The translations under genes and the position numbers were made by a program. Positions 33,499-40,197 of a DNA stretch of 50,662 bases are shown one piece after another. This DNA is from Lachnospiraceae bacterium. Lineage in GTDB: Bacteria > Bacillota > Clostridia > Lachnospirales > Lachnospiraceae. The stretch is taken from NCBI GenBank assembly GCA_017540605.1, contig JAFYAS010000030.1, positions 1 to 50,662 on the forward strand, read 5' to 3'. Each line of letters starts with the position of its first letter. The first letter of the stretch is position 1. A model generated the notes under the pieces. The model did no database searches and had not been told where the DNA came from. It was given only the letters and a program-made list of their open reading frames with translations.

Positions 33499-35088
33499 TT
33501 ATTTTTCTTTACTTCCTGATCTAAGGATGATCAATACAATCACCATTAGGGCAATACCAACAGGAAGTGATATCACAGCGCTCTTTGTAAATCCTGCAAC
33601 GATATAAGCTACGAAGGAAACGGCTGCAACAAGCAGTGCGTAGGGGAGCTGGGTAGACACGTGATTGATGTGGACACACACAGCACCCGCAGAGGACATG
33701 ATGGTCGTATCCGAGATAGGAGAGCAGTGGTCTCCACACACAGCACCTGCCATACAAGCTGATATTGCAATGATCATCAGATCATAATCAGTATTCTGGA
33801 AGCAATTTACCACGATGGGTATCAGGATACCGAAGGTTCCCCATGAAGTTCCTGTAGCAAATGAAAGACCGATGGCGATCAGGAAAATGATGCAGGGTAG
33901 AAGTGATTGAAGACCTGCAGCAGAACCTGTCACAATGCCTGCCACATATTCCTTTGCACCGAGATTGTCAGTCATGGCCTTCAATGACCATGCGAAGGTC
34001 AGTATCAGGATAGCAGGAACCATTTGCTTGAAGCCCTCGGGAAGACAATCCATGCAATCCTCGAAGGTAATGACGCCACGGAGTACATAGTAGATGATGG
34101 TGATCATCAGTGCACTTGCAGAGCCAAGTACAAGACCAACAGAAGCATCGCTTCCTGCAAATGCATCTATAAAGCTTTCTCCCTTGAAGAAACCACCGGT
34201 ATAGATCATTCCTACAGTACAAAGGAAGATCAAAAGGAAGATAGGTATGAGCATATCCACAACCTTGCCGTCGTGATTGACATCAAGAGAGGTGTCTTCT
34301 GCTCCAACATATTCCTTCTTTGACCAATATTCATCCTTTTTCGCTTCATTTTCATAAGACTTCATAGGACCGAAGGAAATCTTCAGCGTGACGATAAGTA
34401 CCATTGCTAAAAGTGTAAGTATGGCATAGAAGTTAAATGGAATGGCTTTGATAAAGAGACTCATACCATTTTCTCCTTCAACAAAGCCTGAAACAGCTGC
34501 AGCCCATGATGAAATGGGAGCTATGATGCAGACGGGAGCAGCAGTTGCGTCGATAAGATATGCAAGCTTTTCACGGCTGATCTTTTGCTTGTCGGTCACC
34601 GGCCTCATAACGGAGCCGACGGTAAGGCAGTTGAAATAATCATCAATAAAGATCATTACACCGAGAAGAATGGTGGAAAGCTGAGCTCCGACCTCACCCT
34701 TGATATGAGAGGATGCCCAACGCCCGAAGGCAAGGGAGCCGCCGGTCTTGTTCATCAGCTGAACCATCATACCGAGGATAACAAGGAAAACAAGGATTCC
34801 TACATTCCGCGAGTCTGAGATTACGGCAACGATCCCGTCCTTAAATACATGATTTAAAACAGCAACAGGATGGAATTGCCCCCAAAACAGAGCACCGGTC
34901 AGAATACCGATAAACAGCGAGCTGTAAACCTCTTTGGTCACTAAAGCCAGGACAATGGCTATAAGTGAAGGCAAAAGTGCCCAGAAGGTCTTATTGACCT
35001 CGACATTCATAAAACCAATGAGATACCAGCAAATTCCATAAAAGACTAAAAGGATCAGTCCGGAAATGATGATCTTTTTGTTTTTCAT
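33499..35088 (-). CDS. NhaC-family Na+/H+ antiporter (529 aa)
   Basis: This is a polytopic membrane protein with about 11-12 hydrophobic helices. NhaC-type features include WALLPSLIAIVLALVTKEVYSSL near the N-terminus, the FIDDYFNCLTVGSVMRP motif with paired Asp, GTSWGTFGILIPI and the GDHCSPISDTTIMSSAGA motif near the C-terminus. It exchanges Na+ for protons; related proteins exchange malate/lactate or amino acids, so the substrate is not certain. AGGAGG lies about 11 bases upstream of ATG 35088. It is transcribed alone from promoter 35127-35156. Confidence 0.92.
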   Translation of the reverse strand: MKNKKIIISGLILLVFYGICWYLIGFMNVEVNKTFWALLPSLIAIVLALVTKEVYSSLFIGILTGALFWGQFHPVAVLNHVFKDGIVAVISDSRNVGILVFLVILGMMVQLMNKTGGSLAFGRWASSHIKGEVGAQLSTILLGVMIFIDDYFNCLTVGSVMRPVTDKQKISREKLAYLIDATAAPVCIIAPISSWAAAVSGFVEGENGMSLFIKAIPFNFYAILTLLAMVLIVTLKISFGPMKSYENEAKKDEYWSKKEYVGAEDTSLDVNHDGKVVDMLIPIFLLIFLCTVGMIYTGGFFKGESFIDAFAGSDASVGLVLGSASALMITIIYYVLRGVITFEDCMDCLPEGFKQMVPAILILTFAWSLKAMTDNLGAKEYVAGIVTGSAAGLQSLLPCIIFLIAIGLSFATGTSWGTFGILIPIVVNCFQNTDYDLMIIAISACMAGAVCGDHCSPISDTTIMSSAGAVCVHINHVSTQLPYALLVAAVSFVAYIVAGFTKSAVISLPVGIALMVIVLIILRSGSKEK

Positions 35089-35126
35089 TTTCTAAAAAAC
35101 CTCCTCAAAATTCATACATAACCACG

Positions 35127-35156
35127 ATTATAGCATAGAATATGGGGGATATGCAA
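35127..35156 (-). promoter_or_regulatory. Promoter of the NhaC-type antiporter gene
   Basis: On the minus strand, -35 TTGCAT (35151-35156), 18-base spacer, -10 TATAAT (35127-35132). Confidence 0.72.
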
Positions 35157-35169
35157 ATAATAAACCGCC

Positions 35170-35198
35170 TTGCTAAAGAGGTCGCTTTATGTTATCAT
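35170..35198 (+). promoter_or_regulatory. Promoter of tadA
   Basis: -35 TTGCTA (35170-35175), 17-base spacer, -10 TATCAT (35193-35198). Predicted start is near 35205, the first base of the inverted repeat that follows. Confidence 0.65.
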
Positions 35199-35204
35199 TT
35201 TTGC

Positions 35205-35240
35205 ATATCTCAGATGGAGTTTGGTAAACATCTGAGATAT
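35205..35240 (+). promoter_or_regulatory. Perfect 12-bp inverted repeat in the tadA leader
   Basis: ATATCTCAGATG (35205-35216) and CATCTGAGATAT (35229-35240) are separated by 12 bases. No T run follows within the leader. The repeat starts at the predicted transcript 5' end and ends 36 bases before ATG 35277. It could be a 5' RNA hairpin or a dimeric repressor site. Confidence 0.65.
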
Positions 35241-35276
35241 ACATTTAGCCTGTAATCTAATAGAGGAAAACTAATT

Positions 35277-35765
35277 ATGACTGAAGATGAAAAATATATG
35301 AAGGCAGCTATAACCCAGGCAAAAAAGGCTGCGAAAAACGGAGACGTGCCCATAGGCTGCGTGATCGTATACGAGGGAAGGATCATCGCCAGGGGCTACA
35401 ATAAAAGAAATAGAAAGAAGACTACCTTAGCCCACGCAGAGCTCCTTGCTATCGAGAAGGCGTCCAAGATCGTAGGTGATTGGAGGCTTGAGGGTGCCAC
35501 AATGTATGTAACCCTTGAACCCTGCCAAATGTGTGCCGGAGCCATTGTTCAGGCGAGGATCGACAGAGTTGTGATAGGATGCATGAATCCCAAGGCGGGC
35601 TGCGCCGGCTCTATCTACAATCTCCTTGACGAACCAAGGTTCAATCATCAGGTGGAGATGGAAAAGGATGTTTTGCATGATGAATGCAGTGAACTGCTTA
35701 AGGCATTTTTCAAGAATCTGCGAATGGAATTAAAGAAGGAAAAAGATCAAAAAATCCCGATGTAA
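35277..35765 (+). CDS. tadA: tRNA-specific adenosine deaminase (162 aa)
   Basis: This zinc deaminase converts A34 to inosine in tRNA-Arg(ACG). Motifs are the catalytic HAE (LAHAELLAIEKAS), the zinc-binding PCQMCAGAI, and CVIVYEGRIIARGYNKR in the N-terminal strand region. Length is standard. It has its own promoter and leader hairpin, and its last codons lie inside a long terminator stem. Confidence 0.96.
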   Translation: MTEDEKYMKAAITQAKKAAKNGDVPIGCVIVYEGRIIARGYNKRNRKKTTLAHAELLAIEKASKIVGDWRLEGATMYVTLEPCQMCAGAIVQARIDRVVIGCMNPKAGCAGSIYNLLDEPRFNHQVEMEKDVLHDECSELLKAFFKNLRMELKKEKDQKIPM

Positions 35766-35793
35766 AGCATGGTATGCTATATATCGGGATTTT
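35751..35793. terminator. Long bidirectional terminator overlapping the tadA stop codon
   Basis: AAAATCCCGAT (35751-35761) pairs with ATCGGGATTTT (35783-35793), with an inner stem AGCAT-GGT-ATGCT (35766-35778). It serves tadA and the convergent regulator gene at 35816. Confidence 0.88.
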
Positions 35794-35815
35794 GCATATT
35801 ATTTTATATAAGCTT

Positions 35816-36112
35816 TTAGTCGGGATTGTGACTGTCAAAATAGTAGATCAGTCTGTTTATTACATCGACCTGCTCTTTGTCAAGGGAACCGATTGAAAGC
35901 TTGTTTTCATCCTTTAAACCCAGCAAATAATCGGTAGAGACATGGAATAATTGTGCAAGGTCAATAAGTCTGTCGATAGTCGGGAGTGATAGCCCCATTT
36001 CCCAAGAATTAACGCTTGACCTTGAAACGCCAATATGCTTGGCAAGATCGGCTTGTGTAAGATTTTTAGATTCTCGTAATTCTTTGATCCTTTCAGATAT
36101 CTTCAAAATCAT
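35816..36112 (-). CDS. Small XRE/Cro-CI type helix-turn-helix regulator (98 aa)
   Basis: The HTH_3 domain spans about residues 5-62 (ERIKELRESKNLTQADLAKH then GVSRSSVNSWEMGLSLPTID, with YLLGLKDE after). A short C-terminal tail (SLDKEQVDVINRLIYYFDSHNPD) probably mediates dimerisation. AAGGAGG lies 6-7 bases before ATG 36112. An extended -10 (TG-N-TATACT, minus strand, 36141-36149) and an inverted repeat at 36192-36209 lie upstream, so autoregulation is possible. There is no adjacent toxin, kinase or phage gene that would define its targets. Confidence 0.9.
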   Translation of the reverse strand: MILKISERIKELRESKNLTQADLAKHIGVSRSSVNSWEMGLSLPTIDRLIDLAQLFHVSTDYLLGLKDENKLSIGSLDKEQVDVINRLIYYFDSHNPD

Positions 36113-36140
36113 AAGAATACCTCCTTATCTGTACAGTAGT

Positions 36141-36209
36141 AGTATAACAGTTTCGGATGTATCATAACTGATATTGAATGATATATCTTAACTTATCAAG
36201 AGTGATAAG
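36141..36209 (-). promoter_or_regulatory. Likely promoter and operator region of the XRE regulator
   Basis: On the minus strand an extended -10 (TG-T-TATACT) is at 36141-36149, with no clear -35. Further upstream, CTTATCA-N4-TGATAAG (36192-36209) is a perfect 7-bp inverted repeat of a size typical for XRE operators. A GACA-GAA-TGTC repeat is at 36218-36228. The 134-base gap has no gene. Confidence 0.45.
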
Positions 36210-36246
36210 CTATGTCTGACAGAATGTCGTAGTATACTTTGTTTGC

Positions 36247-37020
36247 TTAATTCAACTCCTTAATGATCCTCTCCAGAACAATAGCCTCAAAATCTGCTCT
36301 TGACGCATTGCCTATATCGAATTCTTCTCCTGTCAAGGTGAAGGGTTTTTCTGTTTTTTGAATCTTTGCGGTGAAATCTTCCCCAAGATGGATGATTTCA
36401 TTTTCCATAAAGAAGCTGCCGTCTTCGTTTTCTATTGCAACAAGCTTGCCTCGGAAAATATAGCAGCTTATGCGACCTTGTTCCGTGTCGAAATAGTAGC
36501 CCTTACAATCCTCAGAGTGTTTGCCGACGGTAATAGCCTTTTTTTCAAGATCCCCCTGTGGCAAAGACTTTAAAAATGAGGTGGCAGTTTTTACGGCTTT
36601 GGAGGCATTGTCTGCATTTTCCGTATCATAGACAGATGCCAGCATTTTTCCGAAGAGAGCAAGATTCTTCTTTCCGAGCTTGTCAGGAAAATATCCGTTA
36701 TTGTCATTTCGATAGTCATAGGTGAATAGCTTATCTGAAAGTCCCGGAAGGCTTATTAAGACCTTGTCCTTTGTAAGTGCTGTCTTAAAGCCGAGGGATT
36801 GTCCCATGGTCTTTATTCGCCCTGAAAGAAGGAAATCATCCCCATCCCTAAGAATATAGCCGCCGTAGTTTTTGCTTCCAAAGGTATTCTTTGCGGCGAG
36901 GAGTACTCTTTGATAGGGTTTCATAAGAAATGCATAAAATATAAAGGCGGCTGCAGCAAGAATCAAAATAAGAAGTATAACGATCCTTTTGATCTTCGAT
37001 CCCTTTGTTTGTTTTTTCAT
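36247..37020 (-). CDS. Membrane-anchored protein of unknown function (257 aa)
   Basis: I do not recognise the family. A basic N-terminus (KKQTKGSKIKR) is followed by one hydrophobic helix (IVILLILILAAAAFIFYAF), with no cleavage or lipobox motif, so it is predicted to be anchored with its bulk outside. The exterior part has mixed alpha/beta character. ATG 37020 has AAGGAGG 8 bases upstream; an upstream in-frame start at 37086 lies before the ribosome site. Its promoter (TTGATA-N17-TACAAT on the minus strand) overlaps face-to-face with that of the acetyltransferase gene, so the two genes are probably expressed in a mutually exclusive or coordinated way. Confidence 0.85.
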   Translation of the reverse strand: MKKQTKGSKIKRIVILLILILAAAAFIFYAFLMKPYQRVLLAAKNTFGSKNYGGYILRDGDDFLLSGRIKTMGQSLGFKTALTKDKVLISLPGLSDKLFTYDYRNDNNGYFPDKLGKKNLALFGKMLASVYDTENADNASKAVKTATSFLKSLPQGDLEKKAITVGKHSEDCKGYYFDTEQGRISCYIFRGKLVAIENEDGSFFMENEIIHLGEDFTAKIQKTEKPFTLTGEEFDIGNASRADFEAIVLERIIKELN

Positions 37021-37032
37021 TGCCTTCGCCTC

Positions 37033-37080
37033 CTTGATATTTACGGGAATATTGTATATAATTGCTTTGCAAATATCAAG
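37033..37080. promoter_or_regulatory. Two overlapping face-to-face promoters inside one inverted repeat
   Basis: Plus strand: -35 TTGATA (37034-37039), 17 bases, -10 TATAAT (37057-37062). Minus strand: -35 TTGATA (37074-37079), 17 bases, -10 TACAAT (37051-37056). The arms CTTGATATTT (37033-37042) and AAATATCAAG (37071-37080) are a perfect 10-bp inverted repeat containing both -35 boxes. The -10 boxes abut in the centre, so each polymerase covers the other promoter. Confidence 0.8.
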
Positions 37081-37089
37081 AGGCACTTA

Positions 37090-37665
37090 ATGAATCGGTT
37101 GGAGCATTTAGACAGTATGAATTTTAGGATAGAAACGGACAGGTTGATCATGCGGGTGGAGGATATCCCAATGGCAGAGGATATCCTTGATTTTTACATC
37201 CGGAATAAGGATCATCTGGCTCCTTATGAGCCTGATAAGATTGACAGCTTTTATACTGTAAGATATCATCAGACGGCCCTGCAGCTAGAGATGAAAAAGA
37301 CCTTGGAGGGTAGTGAGATAAGATATTATCTCTATGAAAAGAAGAATCCCGATTTCATCATCGGAGTAGTGAACCTTTATCGTATTGTCCGAGGATCCTT
37401 TGATTCAGCAACCATTGCCTATAAGCTTGATCAAAAGCATACCGGCAAGGGCTACGCATTTGAGGCGGTCATGCGACTTATGCAGCTTGCCTATGAAGAT
37501 CTTCATTTACACCGTGTGGAATGTAGGGTTGTAACTTACAACGATCGTTCCATAAGGCTACTTGAGAAAGCAGGCTTTAGTAGAGAAGGCCTTGAAAGAC
37601 AAACTGTCAGGATAGGGGGAAAATGGGAGGATACCTACAGATATGCCTATGTATTTGAAGAATAG
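37090..37665 (+). CDS. GNAT N-acetyltransferase, RimJ/RimL-like (191 aa)
   Basis: The fold matches the Acetyltransf_3 group: IETDRLIMR near the start, IIGVVNLYRIVR, the acetyl-CoA loop region QKHTGKGYAFEAV and the C-terminal N-x-S-x-R-L-L-E-K-A-G-F motif (NDRSIRLLEKAGFSREG). Such enzymes acetylate protein N-termini, antibiotics or small molecules; the substrate is unknown here. ATG 37090 has AGAGG 6 bases upstream; ATG 37117 is an alternative start with GGAG 12 bases upstream. It is transcribed from the plus-strand half of the interlocked promoters. Confidence 0.9.
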   Translation: MNRLEHLDSMNFRIETDRLIMRVEDIPMAEDILDFYIRNKDHLAPYEPDKIDSFYTVRYHQTALQLEMKKTLEGSEIRYYLYEKKNPDFIIGVVNLYRIVRGSFDSATIAYKLDQKHTGKGYAFEAVMRLMQLAYEDLHLHRVECRVVTYNDRSIRLLEKAGFSREGLERQTVRIGGKWEDTYRYAYVFEE

Positions 37666-37722
37666 GAGTAACTGTTTACCAAGACTTTGAACAGACAATA
37701 CGATAATAGAAGGAGAAAAGTA

Positions 37723-37962
37723 ATGAGACTTGACAAATATTTGAAGGTTTCGCGTCTTATAAAAAGACGTACTATAGCGAATGAGGCCTGCGACAATGGT
37801 CGTGTAATGGTGAATGATAAGGTAGTAAAGGCTTCCTATGATGTGAAGCTTGGTGATGTGATCGAGATATCATTTGGTAATAAAAATGTTAAGGTGGAGG
37901 TCACAGATATAAAGGATACCACCAAAAAGGACGAGGCTTCCGATATGTACAAATACCTCTGA
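37723..37962 (+). CDS. rqcP: S4-domain RNA-binding protein RqcP (YabO), ribosome-associated quality control (79 aa)
   Basis: The whole protein is one S4 fold: RLDKYLKVSRLIKRRTIANE, then ACDNGRVMVNDKVVKAS and the GDVIEISFG strand. It is the Firmicutes RqcP/YabO type, which binds stalled 50S-peptidyl-tRNA complexes with RqcH to help alanine tailing; HslR of Proteobacteria is a relative. ATG 37723 has AAGGAG 8 bases upstream, which excludes the upstream in-frame start at 37687. In Bacillus yabO is next to yabP, yabQ and divIC; here a dehydrogenase gene lies between rqcP and divIC and no yabP/yabQ is seen. Confidence 0.93.
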   Translation: MRLDKYLKVSRLIKRRTIANEACDNGRVMVNDKVVKASYDVKLGDVIEISFGNKNVKVEVTDIKDTTKKDEASDMYKYL

Positions 37963-37968
37963 TCTTCA

Positions 37969-37997
37969 TTGCCTTTTTACATTTCGTATGTTACAAT
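37969..37997 (+). promoter_or_regulatory. Promoter of the SDR dehydrogenase gene
   Basis: -35 TTGCCT (37969-37974), 17-base spacer, -10 TACAAT (37992-37997). Confidence 0.65.
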
Positions 37998-38041
37998 GAA
38001 GCCGTCTTTATGTTGAAAATATAAACTGGAGGTATTACACA

Positions 38042-38815
38042 ATGAAAAATTATTTTGATTTGAAGGGACAGGTAGCGATAGTTACCGGAGCATCAACAGG
38101 ACTCGGAGTTCAGATGGCAAAGGCTCTTGCCAATCAGGGGGCGAATATCGTATGTATGGCTCGTCGTCAGAATCTGATCGATGAGGTGGCAGAGGAGATC
38201 AAAAAGGAGTTCGGAGTTGAGGCTGTCGGCATCAAGTGCGACATCACCGATACAGAGAATGTGAATGCAGCTGTCGATGGGGTTTTAGAGAAGTTTGGAA
38301 GGATCGATATCCTGATCAACAATGCGGGAACCGGTGCAGTAGCTCCTGCTGAGGATATCACAGATGAGCAGTTTGAAAATGAGATGAATATAGATCTCTT
38401 TGGATCCTTCAAGGTAGCAAGAGCTTGTGCTAAGAAGGCTATGATTCCTGCAAAATACGGACGAATTATCAATATTGCTTCTATGTACGGTATGGTGGGC
38501 AACAAGGTAGCACCTGCAACACCTTATCATGCAGCAAAGGGTGGTATGGTGAATCTCACAAGAGCCTTGGCTGCTGAGTGGGGCAAGTATGGTATCAATG
38601 TAAATTCGATTTGTCCCGGATATTTCTATTCACCGCTTACCAAGGAGACTCTTGATAGCGAGTTTTTCCAGGCAAATGCGCAGACCATGATCCCTCTTTC
38701 TCGCTACGGCAACGAAGGAGAGCTTGATACAGCAACTATATTTCTTTCATCACCTGCTTCAAGCTATGTGACAGGTGTGATCCTTCCTGTAGATGGCGGA
38801 TATACTTCAATGTAA
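38042..38815 (+). CDS. SDR family NAD(P)-dependent dehydrogenase, gluconate 5-dehydrogenase-like (257 aa)
   Basis: This is a classical short-chain dehydrogenase: nucleotide-binding TGASTGLG (near 15-22), NNAG (near 92), catalytic Ser in INIASMYG, Tyr and Lys in YHAAKGG, and the C-terminal PVDGGYTSM. Overall it resembles the IdnO/KduD group of sugar-acid dehydrogenases, but no sugar-acid genes are adjacent, so substrate is inference. GGAGG lies 10 bases upstream of ATG 38042. It has its own promoter and interrupts the usual rqcP-divIC neighbourhood. Confidence 0.92.
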   Translation: MKNYFDLKGQVAIVTGASTGLGVQMAKALANQGANIVCMARRQNLIDEVAEEIKKEFGVEAVGIKCDITDTENVNAAVDGVLEKFGRIDILINNAGTGAVAPAEDITDEQFENEMNIDLFGSFKVARACAKKAMIPAKYGRIINIASMYGMVGNKVAPATPYHAAKGGMVNLTRALAAEWGKYGINVNSICPGYFYSPLTKETLDSEFFQANAQTMIPLSRYGNEGELDTATIFLSSPASSYVTGVILPVDGGYTSM

Positions 38816-39062
38816 TATTATTGACTTGTACCAATTACCTAAGTCTCTTGTGCCATTTGCACTAAACCGGCACTATATATAGTGTCTGAATTTTGATAAT
38901 TGTGTCAAAATTCACATATTTTCAGAAAATGTAAAAAAATCCTTGAAAATACGGGCTTTGTGTATTAAGATACTTTTATGGTGTGAAAGTGCCTTGTTTT
39001 GTGCACTTTTCATATAACTAAAGTATAAGGACAGACCTTCGGGTCTAAAGGGGAGAAAAGCT
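38816..39062 (+). other. Palindrome-rich intergenic region and leader upstream of divIC
   Basis: These 247 bases have no gene but hold four inverted repeats: CACTATATATAGTG (38871-38884, perfect 14-base palindrome); GAATTTTGA-N8-TCAAAATTC (38888-38913); GAAAGTGC with GCACTTTTC (38985-38992 and 39003-39011); and AGACC-TTCG-GGTCT (39033-39046), a UUCG tetraloop hairpin 4 bases before the ribosome site. A promoter candidate, TTGAAA-N17-TAAGAT, is at 38943-38971. Confidence 0.6.
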
Positions 39063-39368
39063 TTGGTACAAACAAAAAAGCGAAAGAGGAGCCAATCAAA
39101 GTTCAATTCGGTTTTCATAGTGATTGCGGTTTTTTCTCTTTGTTTCGGAGTTATGGTTCAGGTCATGAACTTAAACAAGAAGTCAAAGGATTATGATGAG
39201 AAGATAGCGATACTAACTGAACAGGTTGCCTTTGAGGAGGCTCGTAAGGACGAGTTGGATAAGCAGTATAAGTACATGCAGACCAAGGCCTATGTCGAGG
39301 ATGTAGCCCATGAGAAGCTGAATCTGGTTTATCCCGATGAGATTTTTATCAAGTCCAATGATGATTAA
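39063..39368 (+). CDS. divIC: Septum formation initiator DivIC/FtsL family (101 aa)
   Basis: This is a small bitopic protein: a basic cytoplasmic N-terminus (KKRKRSQSK), one transmembrane helix (SVFIVIAVFSLCFGVMVQVM), then an extracellular coiled coil (YDEKIAILTEQVAFEEARKD) and the conserved C-terminal YVEDVAHEKLNLVYPDEI. This is the DivIC pattern; the protein works with FtsL and DivIB in the divisome. The start is a TTG at 39063, 7 bases after GGGAG. It lies downstream of rqcP and the SDR gene. A UUCG hairpin immediately before the ribosome site may affect translation. Confidence 0.9.
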   Translation: MVQTKKRKRSQSKFNSVFIVIAVFSLCFGVMVQVMNLNKKSKDYDEKIAILTEQVAFEEARKDELDKQYKYMQTKAYVEDVAHEKLNLVYPDEIFIKSNDD

Positions 39369-39397
39369 GGGTGCTCAGGTGTTGAGCGCCCTTAATA
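39367..39397 (+). terminator. Hairpin terminator or attenuator after divIC
   Basis: AAGGGTGCTCA (39367-39377) pairs with TGAGCGCCCTT (39383-39393) with one T-G pair; a weak T stretch follows. Incomplete termination into the ABC transporter genes is likely because the next gene starts 18 bases later without another promoter. Confidence 0.6.
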
Positions 39398-39414
39398 TCT
39401 TTTAGGAGGAAAAA

Positions 39415-40197
39415 ATGATAGAGGTAAGTCACATTACCAAGATATATAAGGTAGAGAAAAAAGATAGAAAGAAGGATAAGAAGGCAGAGAAGGTGGCGGT
39501 AAAGGATTTAAGCTTCACTGCAAATAATGGTGAGATCTTCTGTCTTTTAGGACCCAATGGAGCGGGAAAGACCACAACACTTCGCTGTATTGCGACCTTG
39601 CTTCGTCAGACCGAAGGAAGCATCACTGTTGAGGGCTTTGATACGGTAAAGGATGCGGATGATGTGAGAAGAAATATCGCCTTTCTCACCAACGAGATAA
39701 AGCTTGATGATTTCTTTACTCCCGATTATCTCTTTGACTATTTTGGAAAGCTTCGAGGAATAGAAAAAAGTGTTCTCGCCGAAAGAAAAAAGGAGCTTTT
39801 TTCATATCTTGGTATAAATGAATTTGCTGATAAGAGGATAAAGGAGCTTTCCACAGGGATGAAGCAAAAGACGGCTATCGCAGTAAGTCTTGTTCACGAT
39901 CCTAAGGTTGTGATCTTTGATGAGCCAACCAATGGTCTTGATATCATAACTGCAAGACTTGTTACGGATTATCTTAAAAAGCTTCGTGACGACGGCAAGG
40001 TGGTTATAGTTTCAACACATATCATGTCGGAGGCTGAAAGACTCGGAGATCGAGTGGCCTTTATCATCAACGGCGGCTGTGCCTTTTGTGGAGAGTTTAG
40101 TGAGATTTATGAGCAGACGGGGACTGACAACTTAGAGGATGCATTTTTTGCTATGTACAAAGAGATCACGGAGGGCGCCGAAAATGCAGACCATTAA
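39415..40197 (+). CDS. ABC transporter ATP-binding protein, NatA type (260 aa)
   Basis: This is a single ABC domain with Walker A (GPNGAGKTTT), Q loop region (FLTNEIKLDDF), signature LSTGMKQK, Walker B (VVIFDEPTNGLD) and the switch His (STHIMSEAERLGD). It is closest in organisation to NatA, the ATPase of a Na+ exporter, and pairs with the permease that overlaps its 3' end by 14 bases. AGGAGG precedes ATG 39415. An insertion of charged residues (KKDRKKDKKAEKV) follows the first strand. The exported substrate is unproven. Confidence 0.92.
   Translation: MIEVSHITKIYKVEKKDRKKDKKAEKVAVKDLSFTANNGEIFCLLGPNGAGKTTTLRCIATLLRQTEGSITVEGFDTVKDADDVRRNIAFLTNEIKLDDFFTPDYLFDYFGKLRGIEKSVLAERKKELFSYLGINEFADKRIKELSTGMKQKTAIAVSLVHDPKVVIFDEPTNGLDIITARLVTDYLKKLRDDGKVVIVSTHIMSEAERLGDRVAFIINGGCAFCGEFSEIYEQTGTDNLEDAFFAMYKEITEGAENADH

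Noticed and set aside
33499..35088. A malate/lactate antiporter (MleN) instead of a Na+/H+ antiporter
   Set aside because: The family is the same, but no neighbouring malolactic genes are present; substrate left open under NhaC family.
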